A stretch of DNA of 64,000 nt from contig JASXSV010000018.1 in NCBI GenBank assembly GCA_030674915.1, forward strand, positions 1 to 64,000, given 5' to 3'. Origin of the DNA: Candidatus Endonucleibacter bathymodioli. GTDB taxonomy: Bacteria > Pseudomonadota > Gammaproteobacteria > Pseudomonadales > Endozoicomonadaceae. The position numbers were made by a program, and so were the translations under genes. Of the stretch, positions 1-9,191 are shown in pieces (within the stretch, counting starts at the first letter, position 1; each line of letters starts with the position of its first letter). The notes under the pieces were generated by a model that saw only the letters and a list, made by a program, of their open reading frames with translations, did not search any database and was not told the origin of the DNA.

Positions 1-432
1 ATTTTCAGTTGTTTAGCGCAACTCGTGCAAAGGTCTTATATTGTAAATTTATGATGATCGGCAACAAACATAATTTTCTCCTGTTTACGAGTAATACTGT
101 AAGAAGCATTCTTTGCAGGACAAGGAAATGAGGATCTTATACGTACTGGTTCACGCTGGCGTGGTAGATCGCTCTGCTATGCTGGAAGTTATGAAACAAT
201 TGGTGGTACAAACGCTACCTGCTTTCAATGTGATAATTTGCATAGTTATTGTCTATGAAGTACGCTGTGATGGCAAGGAGTGCTGCGCTAACGGGGGCTT
301 GATAAAAGATGGAATTATCATACTGCTGATACTGGCACAATATTTACGGAAGTAGGCATGCTATTAGCTGGGATAATAGCATGTGTAGTTTATGTTGTTG
401 TGTGTAAAAGTAAAAAGATAAAAAAGCACTAA
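1..432 (+). pseudogene. 3' remnant of an LDLa-repeat family gene
   Basis: This is the decayed 3' end of another member of the tandem family that follows. One frame (about 140-255) reads a Cys-rich stretch containing GGTNATCFQC, matching the inter-repeat segments of the intact copies. A second frame (310-432) reads WNYHTADTGTIFTEVGMLLA, then a membrane helix and KSKKIKKH, matching the pre-membrane and transmembrane part of the copy at 1052-2332. Stops and frame changes separate the pieces. The gene probably begins outside the window. The 80-residue open frame at 113-355 is an out-of-frame shadow. Confidence 0.75.
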
Positions 433-792
433 CCTATAGGGACGCTTGCACGGCATGCAAACCCTGTTACGAAAGTACGGTAAATGATAAGAGGCTAGTC
501 AGCGGGATGACGCAGGAAATAACGAAGGCGCAAATCTAAAGTGTGTCTTCTACTCACACCGTCAGTGGTACGGGTATGCTTGCGTTCATTAATATCCGCG
601 AGACCAGTAATTAAGCTGGCTCAAGCCTCTGCAGTCTTACGTTATAGAGAATATTTACCCTTGTGCTGGAGAAGACGAAACCAAGTTTTCTTATTAGGCT
701 ATAGATTGTCTGTCAATCATTCATCCAAGTAAAATACTCTACATGTATTTAATGTTAGCGAATGTGTTTTTTTGCATTTTTGTTAAAATTGT
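433..792. other. intergenic spacer of the LDLa family
   Basis: No gene seen. The first part (about 433-540) resembles the decayed 3' tails found behind the other copies. From about 580 it resembles the leader-upstream module of the other copies, including the phrase ATTAATATCCGCGA that recurs near 6390, 8700 and 11970. Confidence 0.5.
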
Positions 793-820
793 TTGATATA
801 TTATCTGGTGTATGTAGAAT
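793..820 (+). promoter_or_regulatory. predicted sigma-70 promoter, LDLa copy A
   Basis: TTGATA, 16 bp, TAGAAT. The spacer (TATTATCTGGTGTATG) is a variant of the spacer found at the same relative place before copies B, C, D and E, which is the main support. It would give a leader of about 225 nt. Confidence 0.55.
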
Positions 821-1051
821 CCTCTGCAAGTGTATGTGCAGAGGCAAAAGTAAAGGTTATAATTCTGCATATAGCAAGTATCATCTAAAGTTATGAATAG
901 GCGCATGTGGTAACTTTTCCAAAATGCGACCATCTTCATTCATCCAAGGCTGACACGATTCACTGGGAATCCACTTTGCACTGAAACTTTCTTTGGTTTC
1001 TATAGAGATAATTGTTAAGTTGCAGTCAAATATAAGGGTAGGGCAGTAGTT

Positions 1052-2332
1052 ATGTTTTTAGTTAAGTCTTCTGTAAAAATGTTATTTGTTTATCTATCAT
1101 TAGTTAAGTTTACGCTTTTAAATATAGGCGGTTTTTTGTGTTTAATTGCTGACCTTAGGCGTCTATATTTGCTATTTTTAGGTTTCATTACATTGCTGTT
1201 GTACGATAATTGCAAGTGTCTAAAGTATATGAAATCTTTTCTTTGTTTGTTGCCTATAACGCTGGCGCTGCTAGTTACCTCTCTAGCCCACGCTACCAAT
1301 GAAGATTGGAGCGGTGATACAGCCCAGCCACCGGTAACAATGTTTTTAAACGGACCTAATGATTTAAATAATTGTCTCACCAATTTAAACCAAGAGAAAG
1401 TTATAAAGGTTCATGATTTTCTCAAAAAAATGGTGCGGTTAGATATCAGTGGTGATGGTTTTGATTATGATTATGATGATGATGCTGATGCTGATGGTGA
1501 TGACTGTTCTAGGCAGGCTCGCAAAAAAAAGTATCAGAAATATTACGATTTGTATAATGTGTTATCTTTGCGGTATTACGAAGGCCAGTCGGTTACTAGT
1601 TTTTTGAATTACATGATACATAATAAGAAGACTACGGTAATTAACCATCCGTTGATGGAGGCTATGCTTAAGCTTTGTGATGATTATAAGGATCACGAAG
1701 GTATCACCATCGGAAATATGTTTGCAGAAGTGGAGAATAAGAAGCATACGGATGAGAATATTCAAGTCTTGCTGCGTTACAAATCTAATGATGTTGCAGA
1801 TCTTTATTTTGATGGTAGCAGTGATGAAAATGTTTTCACTTGCTGTGATGGTAAGAATGACTGCGCTAACGACTATAGCGAAAGCATCAAGAGTACAAAT
1901 CCTATTGGTTTTGATGGCGACATATGTAATATAACATCTATGATGGTGGAGTTGAGCTGTGATGGCAGCGATGCCGGTACCGGTAGTGACGGAAGCATCG
2001 ATTACACAAGTCCTATCTGTTCTAATTGCGTCAATGGAAAGTTCATGGTCGGCAAGTTACACGGCAATGGCGAAAACAACTGCGCTTATGGAAGTGATGC
2101 AAGTTGGAATTGTCCTGCTGCTGGCACAACATTTACTGAAGCAGATGCGCTATTAGCTGGAGGAGTAGTATGTGCGGCTTATGTTACTGTTGCTCTTGTA
2201 AAGTACAGAGACAAAAAAAGAACTAGTAGGGCGCGTAGGGCGCTAGCATGGTTTTTAAGTCCTATTACTGAGCCTGTGAATTATTTGCGGAGACTTTGTG
2301 ATTATGATTTGGTCCCACCCCAGCCATGGTAA
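1052..2332 (+). CDS. LDLa-family membrane protein, copy A (426 aa)
   Basis: First long member of a tandem family not recognised from any named bacterial family. Layout: residues 1-68 are a hydrophobic, basic leader shared by all copies. A signal-peptide-like segment follows, ending SLAHA before TNEDW. Residues about 95-235 are a conserved domain of unknown function (motifs GQSVTSF, GITIGNMFAEVE, KHTDEN). A short Cys/Asp-rich region has degenerate LDLa repeats (GKNDCANDYSES). One membrane helix follows at about 363-382, then a basic stop-transfer KYRDKK and the shared motif SPITEPVNYLR. Unlike the paralogues it has an Asp-rich insert (DYDDDADADGDD) and lacks the Ser/Trp linker, so the LDLa block is shortened. 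It ends sooner after the membrane helix than copies B and D. Topology suggests an ectodomain in the periplasm or outside and a short cytosolic tail. Function is unknown. Confidence 0.75.
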   Translation: MFLVKSSVKMLFVYLSLVKFTLLNIGGFLCLIADLRRLYLLFLGFITLLLYDNCKCLKYMKSFLCLLPITLALLVTSLAHATNEDWSGDTAQPPVTMFLNGPNDLNNCLTNLNQEKVIKVHDFLKKMVRLDISGDGFDYDYDDDADADGDDCSRQARKKKYQKYYDLYNVLSLRYYEGQSVTSFLNYMIHNKKTTVINHPLMEAMLKLCDDYKDHEGITIGNMFAEVENKKHTDENIQVLLRYKSNDVADLYFDGSSDENVFTCCDGKNDCANDYSESIKSTNPIGFDGDICNITSMMVELSCDGSDAGTGSDGSIDYTSPICSNCVNGKFMVGKLHGNGENNCAYGSDASWNCPAAGTTFTEADALLAGGVVCAAYVTVALVKYRDKKRTSRARRALAWFLSPITEPVNYLRRLCDYDLVPPQPW

Positions 2333-2747
2333 TGAAAATTTAAGTGGGGGCCCCAGTCGTCTCAGTAGACTTACTCTGACGATAGGATTTTCTTTTGTGC
2401 GGGAGAAGGCAGGGTCATGAGTTTTTTGATTAGGATATAGATGTCTGCAATGAATTGCCCAGTTAAAATACGTCAAATGCTTTTAATGGAAGTGGATGTA
2501 ATTGTCAGTTTTTTATGCCTTTTTGTTCGAAACCGTTTGAGATATTGTCTGGTGTGTGTAATCATTCTCATATTTATATTTATATTTATATTTATGTGCA
2601 GAGGCAGAAATAAAGGTAAGTATTCTGCATATAGAAAATATTATCTAAAGTAATAAATAAGTTAATGTGATAACTTTCAAGGTTGTTTATAAAACTAATT
2701 TCTTAACTTAACTTAACTTAAGATAAGTGCAAGTGTAGGAGATGGTT
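2333..2747. other. decayed upstream module of a lost LDLa copy
   Basis: Repeats the upstream and leader module of the family, including a weakened promoter (TTGAGA at 2537-2542 with the conserved spacer start TATTGTCTGGTGTG) and the phrase TGCAGAGGCAGAAATAAAGG. It leads into the start-codon fragment at 2748. A short direct repeat (TTAACTTAACTTAAC) lies at 2703-2720. Confidence 0.6.
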
Positions 2748-2804
2748 ATGTTTTTAGTGATCTTTATTGTAAAATTGTTATTACTTTATCTATCATTAGT
2801 TTAA
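2748..2804 (+). pseudogene. 5' fragment of an LDLa-family gene
   Basis: Reads MFLVIFIVKLLLLYLSLV and then stops at TAA. These 18 residues match the start of every family member. The rest of the gene is gone and an IS256-type transposase fragment begins 60 bp later, so insertion and deletion probably destroyed this copy. Confidence 0.75.
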
Positions 2805-2863
2805 GCGATTGTAGATTAGTTTGTGTATTTGCTTATCATTAAGCATTATGGGAGATAAGCACT

Positions 2864-3103
2864 ATGAATAAAGATCAAATGTTAGCCTTTGCAAAAGAGG
2901 CGGCGAAAAGCATGAAAACTGAGAAAGATCTCAGTGACTTTAGTCGCATGCTAAAAAAATCACCGTTGAGGCAGCTCTTGGCGCTGAGCTGGACGACCAT
3001 CATGGGTATGATAGAAATCAGCCGACGACTGGATCAAATAGCCGTAACGGTCACTCCTCAAAAACACTTTATACCGACGACGGGGCTATCGATATTGAAG
3101 CCT
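2864..3103 (+). pseudogene. IS256-family transposase, N-terminal remnant
   Basis: The N-terminus (MNKDQMLAFAKEAAKSMKTE, then DLSDFSRMLKK) is typical of IS256-family transposases. Just after MLKK the frame slips: the other frame continues ITVEAALGAELDDHHGYDRN and then the NSRNGHSSKT motif of the family, before a TAG in IDIEA. No catalytic DDE region is present, so this is a dead fragment. Confidence 0.8.
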
Positions 3104-3200
3104 AGATTTCCACAATAACCAACACACTTACCCGACAAAAACTCAATCGGACTAAAGTAGTTTAAAGCTTTTCGTGGCCGTATGTTGAGTAAAAATTGAG
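3104..3200 (-). pseudogene. IS30-type transposase C-terminal remnant
   Basis: The minus strand reads RPRKALNYFSPIEFLSGK, resembling the C-terminal RPRKxLxxxTPxE region of IS30-family transposases. Similar tails occur near 41,850, 46,440 and 48,800, so this end was scattered several times. Confidence 0.55.
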
Positions 3201-3520
3201 CCTAAGGAAGGTGCGATTAAGTTCAATTTTTAAAGTGCATCGACACATTGCGGTCGATTCGCAGGTTGACAGTCCAATTTTTGTTCGTTTTTCAGTCCTA
3301 CATGCCGATTTCCCGACATACAGGCACACTTATCCTATATCTTGACCATTACGAGGACTTAATCGCATGTTCCCTAAGAAAATTGATTTTCCGACACGTC
3401 GCCAATCTTCATTCCCTTTGGGCAAAATCTCCGTAGCAGGCCATCAGTATTCCATATGTCTTTAATAGAGCCGTATGTGTTTTTCATGTTTTTGTTTTGT
3501 GCCTTTGTGTTAGAGACTAT
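3201..3520. other. gap before LDLa copy B
   Basis: No convincing gene. The first 230 bp look like decayed transposon sequence. The last part is the start of the family's upstream module. Confidence 0.4.
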
Positions 3521-3548
3521 TTGATCTATTGTCGGTGTTGTGTATAAT
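3521..3548 (+). promoter_or_regulatory. predicted sigma-70 promoter, LDLa copy B
   Basis: TTGATC, 16 bp (TATTGTCGGTGTTGTG), TATAAT. Perfect -10 box, and the spacer is shared with the other copies. The predicted leader is about 150 nt. Confidence 0.65.
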
Positions 3549-3704
3549 ATTTCGCAGGTTTCTGTGCAGAGGCAAAGTAAGGGTCAGAGTTCTGAGTATG
3601 GCAAATATTTTCCAATGTTATAAATTGGAGCAGGTGATAACTTTTTTTGGTTTTTATAGGGCTGATTTCTAAATTTAAATCAAGTATAGTGGTAAGATCA
3701 GGTT

Positions 3705-5729
3705 ATGTTTCTAGTGCAATCTATTGTAAAATTGTTATTGATTTATCTATCCTTAGTTAAGTTCTCTACTTTAAAAACAGGTATTTTATTGTTCTATATA
3801 GACGTCCATAAGCGTCTATTGTCGAGACATCTAAGGCTCATGTTATTGTTGTTTTGCAGGAATGGCAAGCGCTTAAGATATATAAAATCTTTTCTTTGGT
3901 TGCCAATAATGCTGGTGTTGTTAGTTACCTCGCTAGCTCACGCTACCAACAAGAATTGCCAGCATGCTACAATTCAGTCACCAGTAACGATGTTGTTAAA
4001 CAGGCCTAACTCTTTAGATCAGTGTCTTACCGTTTTAAGAGATGAGCCAGTTATAAATATTCATAATTTTCTTAAAGACATAGTATGGTTAGAGCGAGAT
4101 GATGGTGGTAATAACAGTGCATATAAAAAAAGCACATTTTTTAACAAAAGGCATTATCAGAAGTATTACAATTTGTATTGTGTGTTATCTGTGCAATATT
4201 ACAAAGGTCAGTCATTTACTAGTTTTGTAAAGTACATGATATATAATGAGCCGGCTAAGGTTATTAATCGCCCGTTGATGGAGGCTTTGTTTAAACTTTG
4301 TAATAATTATCAGGATAGGCTAGGCATAACCATCGGCAATATGTTTGCAGAAGTGGAGAAACAGAAGCACACCGATGAGAATATTAACGCTTTTCTACGT
4401 TACAAAGCCAATAATATAAAATCTCAGCGTCAAGCTCTTTATCCTGAAGATGATACCGTCATCAATAAGGATAGTGCTGACAGTAGCGCTAACAAGAAAG
4501 GTTGGGTATCCTGGTTTAGCCATTGTAGCCAAAAGGCCGTTAATTGTGCTCAGCGTATAGTAAGAGGTGTGCCAAGTATTGCATCTAAAACAATGTATAC
4601 GAGCGCGTTTAGCGAGTTGATGGTATCGCCTGTTGGTGCTGTAAATGACAAGTTTACCTGTGACGATAATGGCGAAATCCTGAGAAAAGACGTATGTAAT
4701 GGCCATAATGACTGCCGTGATCGTAGTGATGAAAGTGTTTTCACTTGCTGTAAAGGAGGGGAGTCAGGGGTTAATAATGGAACCAGGTTTTGTCTTAAAA
4801 ATGATGATTCGGGTGGAGATATATTTGTTTGTGATGATGCGAGCAGGCAAACGATTCTCAAAGAAAAACGCTGTGATGGCATTGTTGACTGCGCTGATGG
4901 AATTGATGAAAATGTTTCAGTTTGCTGTCAAGACGGAGAGGAAAGGATTAACAACGCAACTAGAATCTGTTTAAAGCAAGGTGGGGCGGGGGAAGAGTTA
5001 TTTGTTTGTTATGATAATATGCAAACGATAGTTAAAGATTGGCGCTGCGATGGTTATGCGGACTGCAAGGATGAAAGTGATGAAAAAGTTGGTGGCATAA
5101 ATCCTACCTGCTTTCATTGTGACGATGGAAATAATGGAGTTCTTATTTTGGGTGAGTTGCGCTGTAATAGAAATAACGACTGCGCTGACGACAGTGACGA
5201 AAAAATCAATGGAACAAATCCCACCTGCTTTCATTGCGACAATGAAACGCTTATTTTCGGAGAGTTACGCTGTAATGGAAATAATGACTGCTTTGACGGA
5301 AGTGATGAAAGTTGGAGCTGCCCTACGTCTGATGCAGCATTTACTGATGCAGCATTTACTGATGCAACATCTATTAAAGCAGGCATGCTAGGAACTGGAG
5401 TAATAGCATTAGGAGCTTATGTTGTTATGCTTGTAAAATACAGAGATAAAAAAAGCACAAAGGGGGCGTTTGCATGGCTTGCAAGCCCTATTACTGAGCC
5501 TGTTAGATATCTGCGTAGACATTGTGCCTATTATCTAGCTCCTCAGCGAGAAAATAATGGAGGAGCTAATCGAAATAGTTATTGTGATATGCGTTCTTGT
5601 GCTGAGGTAATCATGCGCCCGTTTAATTATCTACGTAGTTGTTGTGGTCGCAGTCCTGTTAGTACGGAAGGTGACGAAGAAGTTGGCAAATTTGATGACA
5701 TATACAAGAATACTAATCGCGGATTTTAG
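3705..5729 (+). CDS. LDLa-repeat membrane protein, copy B (674 aa)
   Basis: Best example of the family. Residues 1-62 are the conserved hydrophobic/basic leader. A signal-peptide-like segment at 63-80 ends SLAHA before TNKNC. Residues 85-237 are the conserved unknown domain, followed by a Ser/Trp linker to about 315. About five LDLa-like modules follow (near 317-345, 373-403, 432-460, 478-500 and 517-537), each with the calcium-box pattern CxGxxDCxDxSDE, preceded by FxC and followed by CC or TCFxC. A short repeat FTDAAFTDA, a membrane helix at about 560-578, KYRDKK and SPITEPVRYLR come next. The classic six-cysteine spacing is not kept exactly, so the modules are called LDLa-like. The stop codon lies inside an IS30 end sequence (5718-5770). 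The same frame continues to 5951 with the acidic tail seen in copy D, so the original protein was probably longer. Confidence 0.85.
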   Translation: MFLVQSIVKLLLIYLSLVKFSTLKTGILLFYIDVHKRLLSRHLRLMLLLFCRNGKRLRYIKSFLWLPIMLVLLVTSLAHATNKNCQHATIQSPVTMLLNRPNSLDQCLTVLRDEPVINIHNFLKDIVWLERDDGGNNSAYKKSTFFNKRHYQKYYNLYCVLSVQYYKGQSFTSFVKYMIYNEPAKVINRPLMEALFKLCNNYQDRLGITIGNMFAEVEKQKHTDENINAFLRYKANNIKSQRQALYPEDDTVINKDSADSSANKKGWVSWFSHCSQKAVNCAQRIVRGVPSIASKTMYTSAFSELMVSPVGAVNDKFTCDDNGEILRKDVCNGHNDCRDRSDESVFTCCKGGESGVNNGTRFCLKNDDSGGDIFVCDDASRQTILKEKRCDGIVDCADGIDENVSVCCQDGEERINNATRICLKQGGAGEELFVCYDNMQTIVKDWRCDGYADCKDESDEKVGGINPTCFHCDDGNNGVLILGELRCNRNNDCADDSDEKINGTNPTCFHCDNETLIFGELRCNGNNDCFDGSDESWSCPTSDAAFTDAAFTDATSIKAGMLGTGVIALGAYVVMLVKYRDKKSTKGAFAWLASPITEPVRYLRRHCAYYLAPQRENNGGANRNSYCDMRSCAEVIMRPFNYLRSCCGRSPVSTEGDEEVGKFDDIYKNTNRGF

Positions 5730-5770
5730 TCATAAGTGCGCCATATTGAAAAAGTTGAGCCAGAGGGTAC
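5718..5770 (-). mobile_element. IS30-end scar inside LDLa copy B
   Basis: 53 bp nearly identical to the terminal end of the full IS30 element at 47,354-48,435. It starts CGCGGATTTTAGTCATAAG and runs through the bases that encode MRHIEKVEPEG in that element. It supplies the TAG that ends copy B. The insertion keeps the reading frame. Confidence 0.85.
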
Positions 5771-5951
5771 GGTAGACAATAATGAGATCGATCAGTGGTC
5801 TGAGGAAGAAGGTATCTATGGAGATGATCAAAATAGCTGTTGTAATGATCGTCAGGATAACAATGACGTAGGTGACGGAAGTCTCGATGGTGATATCTTC
5901 AAAGATTGCACCAGCGAGAGCTTCAAAGGCAGCAGTAATGTATATAATTAA
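5771..5951 (+). pseudogene. severed acidic C-terminal tail of LDLa copy B
   Basis: In the same frame as copy B. It reads an acidic, Asn-rich tail (DNNEIDQWSEEEG, DDQNSCCNDRQDN, then GDIFKDCTSESF) that parallels the tail of copy D and the decayed tail behind it at about 11,430-11,520. A single in-frame TAG in the IS scar separates it from its gene. It would be translated only by readthrough or from a start within the scar. Confidence 0.7.
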
Positions 5952-6020
5952 AAGTATCGACTCCAGTTACGAGTAGTTGGCTCAAATGGCTATCGTAGTG
6001 CGCTCGTATACTCTTGTTGC

Positions 6021-6135
6021 GTTGATGGTGTGAGTCGACGATAAACGAACTAAGGCTCATGAGTCTACGAGTAGTTGGTGATTTGGGTGAGGAAAACGAT
6101 CAGCGGGTTCATGCCTTCAAAACGAATGGGTATAG
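6021..6135 (+). repeat. dispersed intergenic repeat copy
   Basis: One copy of the window-wide repeat. Shared landmarks in order: GTTGATGGTGTGAG, CGATAAACGAAC, GGCTCATGAGTCTACGAG, TTGGTGATTTGGGTGAGG and GCCTTCAAAACGAATGGG. Copies follow LDLa genes B, D and E at the same place. Confidence 0.75.
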
Positions 6136-6560
6136 GTGGTGTTGATAAGTCTTCGGCTTTCTGCTTGTGTGTCCTGCAAGCTCATCACCGTTATTAAATG
6201 CAGTGGTCTTGCAGGTTCTCTTGTAGGGTTTTATTATATTATATCAGTGGTGGCTGGTATGCTTGTGTGGTATGCAAGCTCACCACCTTTATTAAGCGTA
6301 ATTGTCTTACAGATGCTCTCGTAAGGTTTAATCTGCCATCTCCTTTCCAGTTACCTTCTATTTTAGGTCTTTATAGTCAGAATGTTCATTAATATCCGCG
6401 ATATCAGTAATTAAGATGGCTCGAGTCTCTGTATCCTAACTATATCTAGAGCCTTTGCCTTTGCACTGAAAAGGGAAATATTGGTTTTTTTATTAGACAA
6501 CAGGTGGTGTGAAGATCAGTCGCCCAGTAAAATACTCCATATGACTTTAAGGGAAACGGG
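6136..6560 (+). repeat. LDLa-family upstream module
   Basis: Sequence before copy C, repeated before D (about 8,550-8,850) and E (about 11,700-12,130). It contains an internal tandem duplication of about 100 bp (6,164-6,236 against 6,258-6,330; landmarks GCAAGCTCA, CACC, TTATTAA). Short open frames here are not conserved as proteins. Confidence 0.6.
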
Positions 6561-6597
6561 TATTTTATATATTTTCTGTTTTTTTGTTAGAATCTTT

Positions 6598-6626
6598 TTT
6601 AACTATTGTCGTTTGTTGTGTACAAT
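6598..6626 (+). promoter_or_regulatory. predicted sigma-70 promoter, LDLa copy C
   Basis: TTTAAC, 17 bp (TATTGTCGTTTGTTGTG), TACAAT, aligned with the promoters of the other copies. The predicted leader is about 155 nt. Confidence 0.6.
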
Positions 6627-6784
6627 GGTGTGCATATTGATGTGCAGAGACAAAAGTAACGCTCAGAGTTATACATATGGCAAATATTAGCCAAAGTCAG
6701 GAAATAGGATGGCGTGATATGTTTTCAGGTCTTTTATAAAACAATTCCTGAATCTAAGGAAAATACAAAGGGTAGACGACAGTT

Positions 6785-8515
6785 ATGTTTTTAGTGAGCT
6801 TTAATATAAAAGTGTTATTGGTTTATTTGTCATTAAATAAATTCCATCATTTCAAGCTAGATCGGTTGTTATGTTTCATAGCCAGATATATACGGCTATG
6901 TTTTCGATCTATAGGTTTCGTGTTGTTGTTTTTCGATAATTGCAAGGGCATAAAGTATATAAAACACTTTCTTTGTTTGCCGGTAATGCTAGCGTTGCTA
7001 GTTACCTCTCTAGCTCATGCTACCGGCAAGAATTGCCAGCATGCTACAATTCAGCCACCAGTAACGATGTTGTTAAACAGGCCTAACTCTTTAGATAAAT
7101 ATCTTACCGTTTTAAGAGATGAGCCAGTTGTAAATATTCATAATTTTCTCAAAGACATAGTATGGTTAGAGCGAGATGATGGTGAAAATGACAATGCATA
7201 TAAAAAAAGAACATTTTTTAACAAAAAGCATTATCAGAAATTTTACAATTTGTATTGTGTGTTATCTTTGCAATATTACAAAGGCCAGTCGTTTACTGGT
7301 TTTGTAAAATACATGATATATAATGAGCCGGATAAGGTGATTAGCCGACCGTTGATGGAGGCTTTGTTTAAGCTCTGTAATGATTATCAGGATAGGCCAG
7401 GCATAACCATCGGCAATATGTTTGCAGAAGTGGAGAATAAGAAGCATACCGATGAAGATATTAACGCTTTTCTACGTTACAAAGCTAATAGTTTAGACGC
7501 ACAATATAAGGCTTTGTATCCTGATGATGATACCGGCACCAATAAGCATAGTGCTAATAGTAGCGCTGATAGCAGTAACAAGAAAAGAGGAGCATCTTGG
7601 TTTAGCTACTGTAGCCAAAGTGCCTTTAATTGTGCACAGAGTATAGTAAAAAACGTGTCAAGTCATGCATCTAAAGCAATGTACACTACATCCTTTAGCG
7701 CGTTGGGGATATTGCCTGTTGGTGCTGCAGATGGTGACCAGTTTATCTGTGATGATAATAAACAAATAGACGAAGGCCACGTATGTAATGGCTATGTGAG
7801 CTGCCAAGATAGAAGTGATGAAAGTGCTTCTAATTGCTGTGTTGGGGGGGAGAACGGGGTTGACATCACAAATAGACGTTGTTTTGCAAAGGATAATATG
7901 ATTTCAGGAGAAAAGTTATTTATTTGTAATGATATGCAAACGGTCCCCCTTGTTTGGCGCTGCGATGGTGAGAATGACTGTAATGATGGCAGTGATGAAG
8001 CGGTTGACGGACCAAATCCTGCATGCTTTTCTTGTGCAAATAGAACGAGTATTTTTCATGAATTACGCTGTAATGGCGCTAATAACTGCGGTGATAACAG
8101 TGATGAAATTGCTTCGCAATGCTGTAAAGGAGGCGAGACAGGGGTTGACTCCATAAGTAAGATGTGTGTTAAAAATGTTGATGCTCGTGGGGTCAATGCT
8201 GGAAGTGATGAAAGCTGGAATTATCATATTAATGACACAACATTTGACACAATATTTGACACAAAACGGATTGTAGTAAGCGCGCTATCAGCTGGAGCAG
8301 TAGCATGTGCAGCTTATATTGGTATTATGCTTGTAAAGTACAGAGGTAAAAAAAGAAATGATGGGACGCTTGCATGGCTTTTTAGCCCTATTACTGAGCC
8401 TGTTAAATGTCTATGTGAACTACGTAAAAGTTGTGCGTCTTATCTGGTTCCCTCTCGGGAAAGTGATGAAAATAGCAATGAAGCGAACCCGCAGGCTGTC
8501 ATAGAAATAAACTAA
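6785..8515 (+). CDS. LDLa-repeat membrane protein, copy C (576 aa)
   Basis: Same plan as copy B: hydrophobic leader, signal-like segment ending SLAHA, the conserved domain (GQSFTGFVKYMIYNEPDKVI, GITIGNMFAEVENKKHTDED), and a Ser-rich linker with WFSYCSQ. Four Cys-rich LDLa-like modules follow (for example WRCDGENDCNDGSDE and LRCNGANNCGDNSDE), the last one eroded to GSDESWNYH. Then come TTFDTIFDTKR, a membrane helix at about 497-518, KYRGKKR and SPITEPVKCL. The first 900 bp are almost identical to copy D, whereas the LDLa blocks differ in module number and sequence. This points to recent duplication or gene conversion of the 5' half. It lacks the long acidic tail of copy D. Function is unknown. 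Confidence 0.85.
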   Translation: MFLVSFNIKVLLVYLSLNKFHHFKLDRLLCFIARYIRLCFRSIGFVLLFFDNCKGIKYIKHFLCLPVMLALLVTSLAHATGKNCQHATIQPPVTMLLNRPNSLDKYLTVLRDEPVVNIHNFLKDIVWLERDDGENDNAYKKRTFFNKKHYQKFYNLYCVLSLQYYKGQSFTGFVKYMIYNEPDKVISRPLMEALFKLCNDYQDRPGITIGNMFAEVENKKHTDEDINAFLRYKANSLDAQYKALYPDDDTGTNKHSANSSADSSNKKRGASWFSYCSQSAFNCAQSIVKNVSSHASKAMYTTSFSALGILPVGAADGDQFICDDNKQIDEGHVCNGYVSCQDRSDESASNCCVGGENGVDITNRRCFAKDNMISGEKLFICNDMQTVPLVWRCDGENDCNDGSDEAVDGPNPACFSCANRTSIFHELRCNGANNCGDNSDEIASQCCKGGETGVDSISKMCVKNVDARGVNAGSDESWNYHINDTTFDTIFDTKRIVVSALSAGAVACAAYIGIMLVKYRGKKRNDGTLAWLFSPITEPVKCLCELRKSCASYLVPSRESDENSNEANPQAVIEIN

Positions 8516-8880
8516 AGAAACAGTCAAAAGTTTGTTGTTTTTTCACTGCTGTCAGTGGTGGCTGGTATGCTTGTGTGGTATGCAAGCTCACCACCTTTAT
8601 TAAGCGTAATGGTCTTAGACATGCTCTCGTAAGGTTTAATCTGCCATCTCCTTTCCAGTTACTGACTTTTTATTTTAGGCCTTTATAGTCAGAATGCTCA
8701 TTAATATCCGCTATATCAGTAATTAAGATGGCTCTAGTCTCTGTAGCCTAACTATATTTAGATCCTTTACCTTTTCCTGAAAAGGGAGATGTTGGTTTTT
8801 TTATTAGACAACAGGTGGTGTGGAGGCCAGTCGCCCAGTAAAATACTCCATATGACTTTAATGACAAAGGGTATTTTTCA
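8516..8880 (+). repeat. upstream module before LDLa copy D
   Basis: No gene. Repeats the module seen at 6,236-6,560, with the phrases GTGGCTGGTATGCTTGTG and GACAACAGGTGGTGTG, which supports duplication of whole gene-plus-promoter units. Confidence 0.6.
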
Positions 8881-8929
8881 TGTTTTCTGTTTTCTGTTTT
8901 CTGTTTTCTGTTTTCTGTTTTCTGTTTTC
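8881..8929 (+). repeat. 7-bp tandem repeat (TGTTTTC)7 upstream of copy D
   Basis: Seven perfect units followed by imperfect ones to about 8,950. It lies about 65 bp upstream of the -35 box of copy D. The matching place before copy C has one unit only, so the array expanded after the duplication. Changes in length could alter promoter spacing to an upstream site. Confidence 0.9.
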
Positions 8930-8992
8930 TGTTTTTTTGTTTTCTGTTTTTTTGTTAGAATCTCTTTGAACTATTGCCTAGTGTTGTGTACT

Positions 8993-9021
8993 TTGAACTA
9001 TTGCCTAGTGTTGTGTACAAT
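8993..9021 (+). promoter_or_regulatory. predicted sigma-70 promoter, LDLa copy D
   Basis: TTGAAC, 17 bp (TATTGCCTAGTGTTGTG), TACAAT. The -35 box and spacer are duplicated in tandem (27 bp unit; first copy from about 8,964), so two -35-like boxes precede the -10 box. Confidence 0.6.
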
Positions 9022-9191
9022 GTTGTGCATATTGATGTGCATATTGATGTGCAGAGACAAAAGTAACGCTCAGAGTTATACATATAGCAAATATTATCCA
9101 AAGTCAGCAAATAGGCTAGCGTTATATGTTTTCAGGTCTTTTATAAAACAATTCCTGAATCTAAGGAAAATACAAAGGGTAGACGATAGTT

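Noticed and set aside
5736..5951. A separate 71-codon gene starting MRHIEKVEPEG.
   Set aside because: The first residues are IS30 end sequence and the rest is the in-frame tail of LDLa copy B, so it is not an independent gene.
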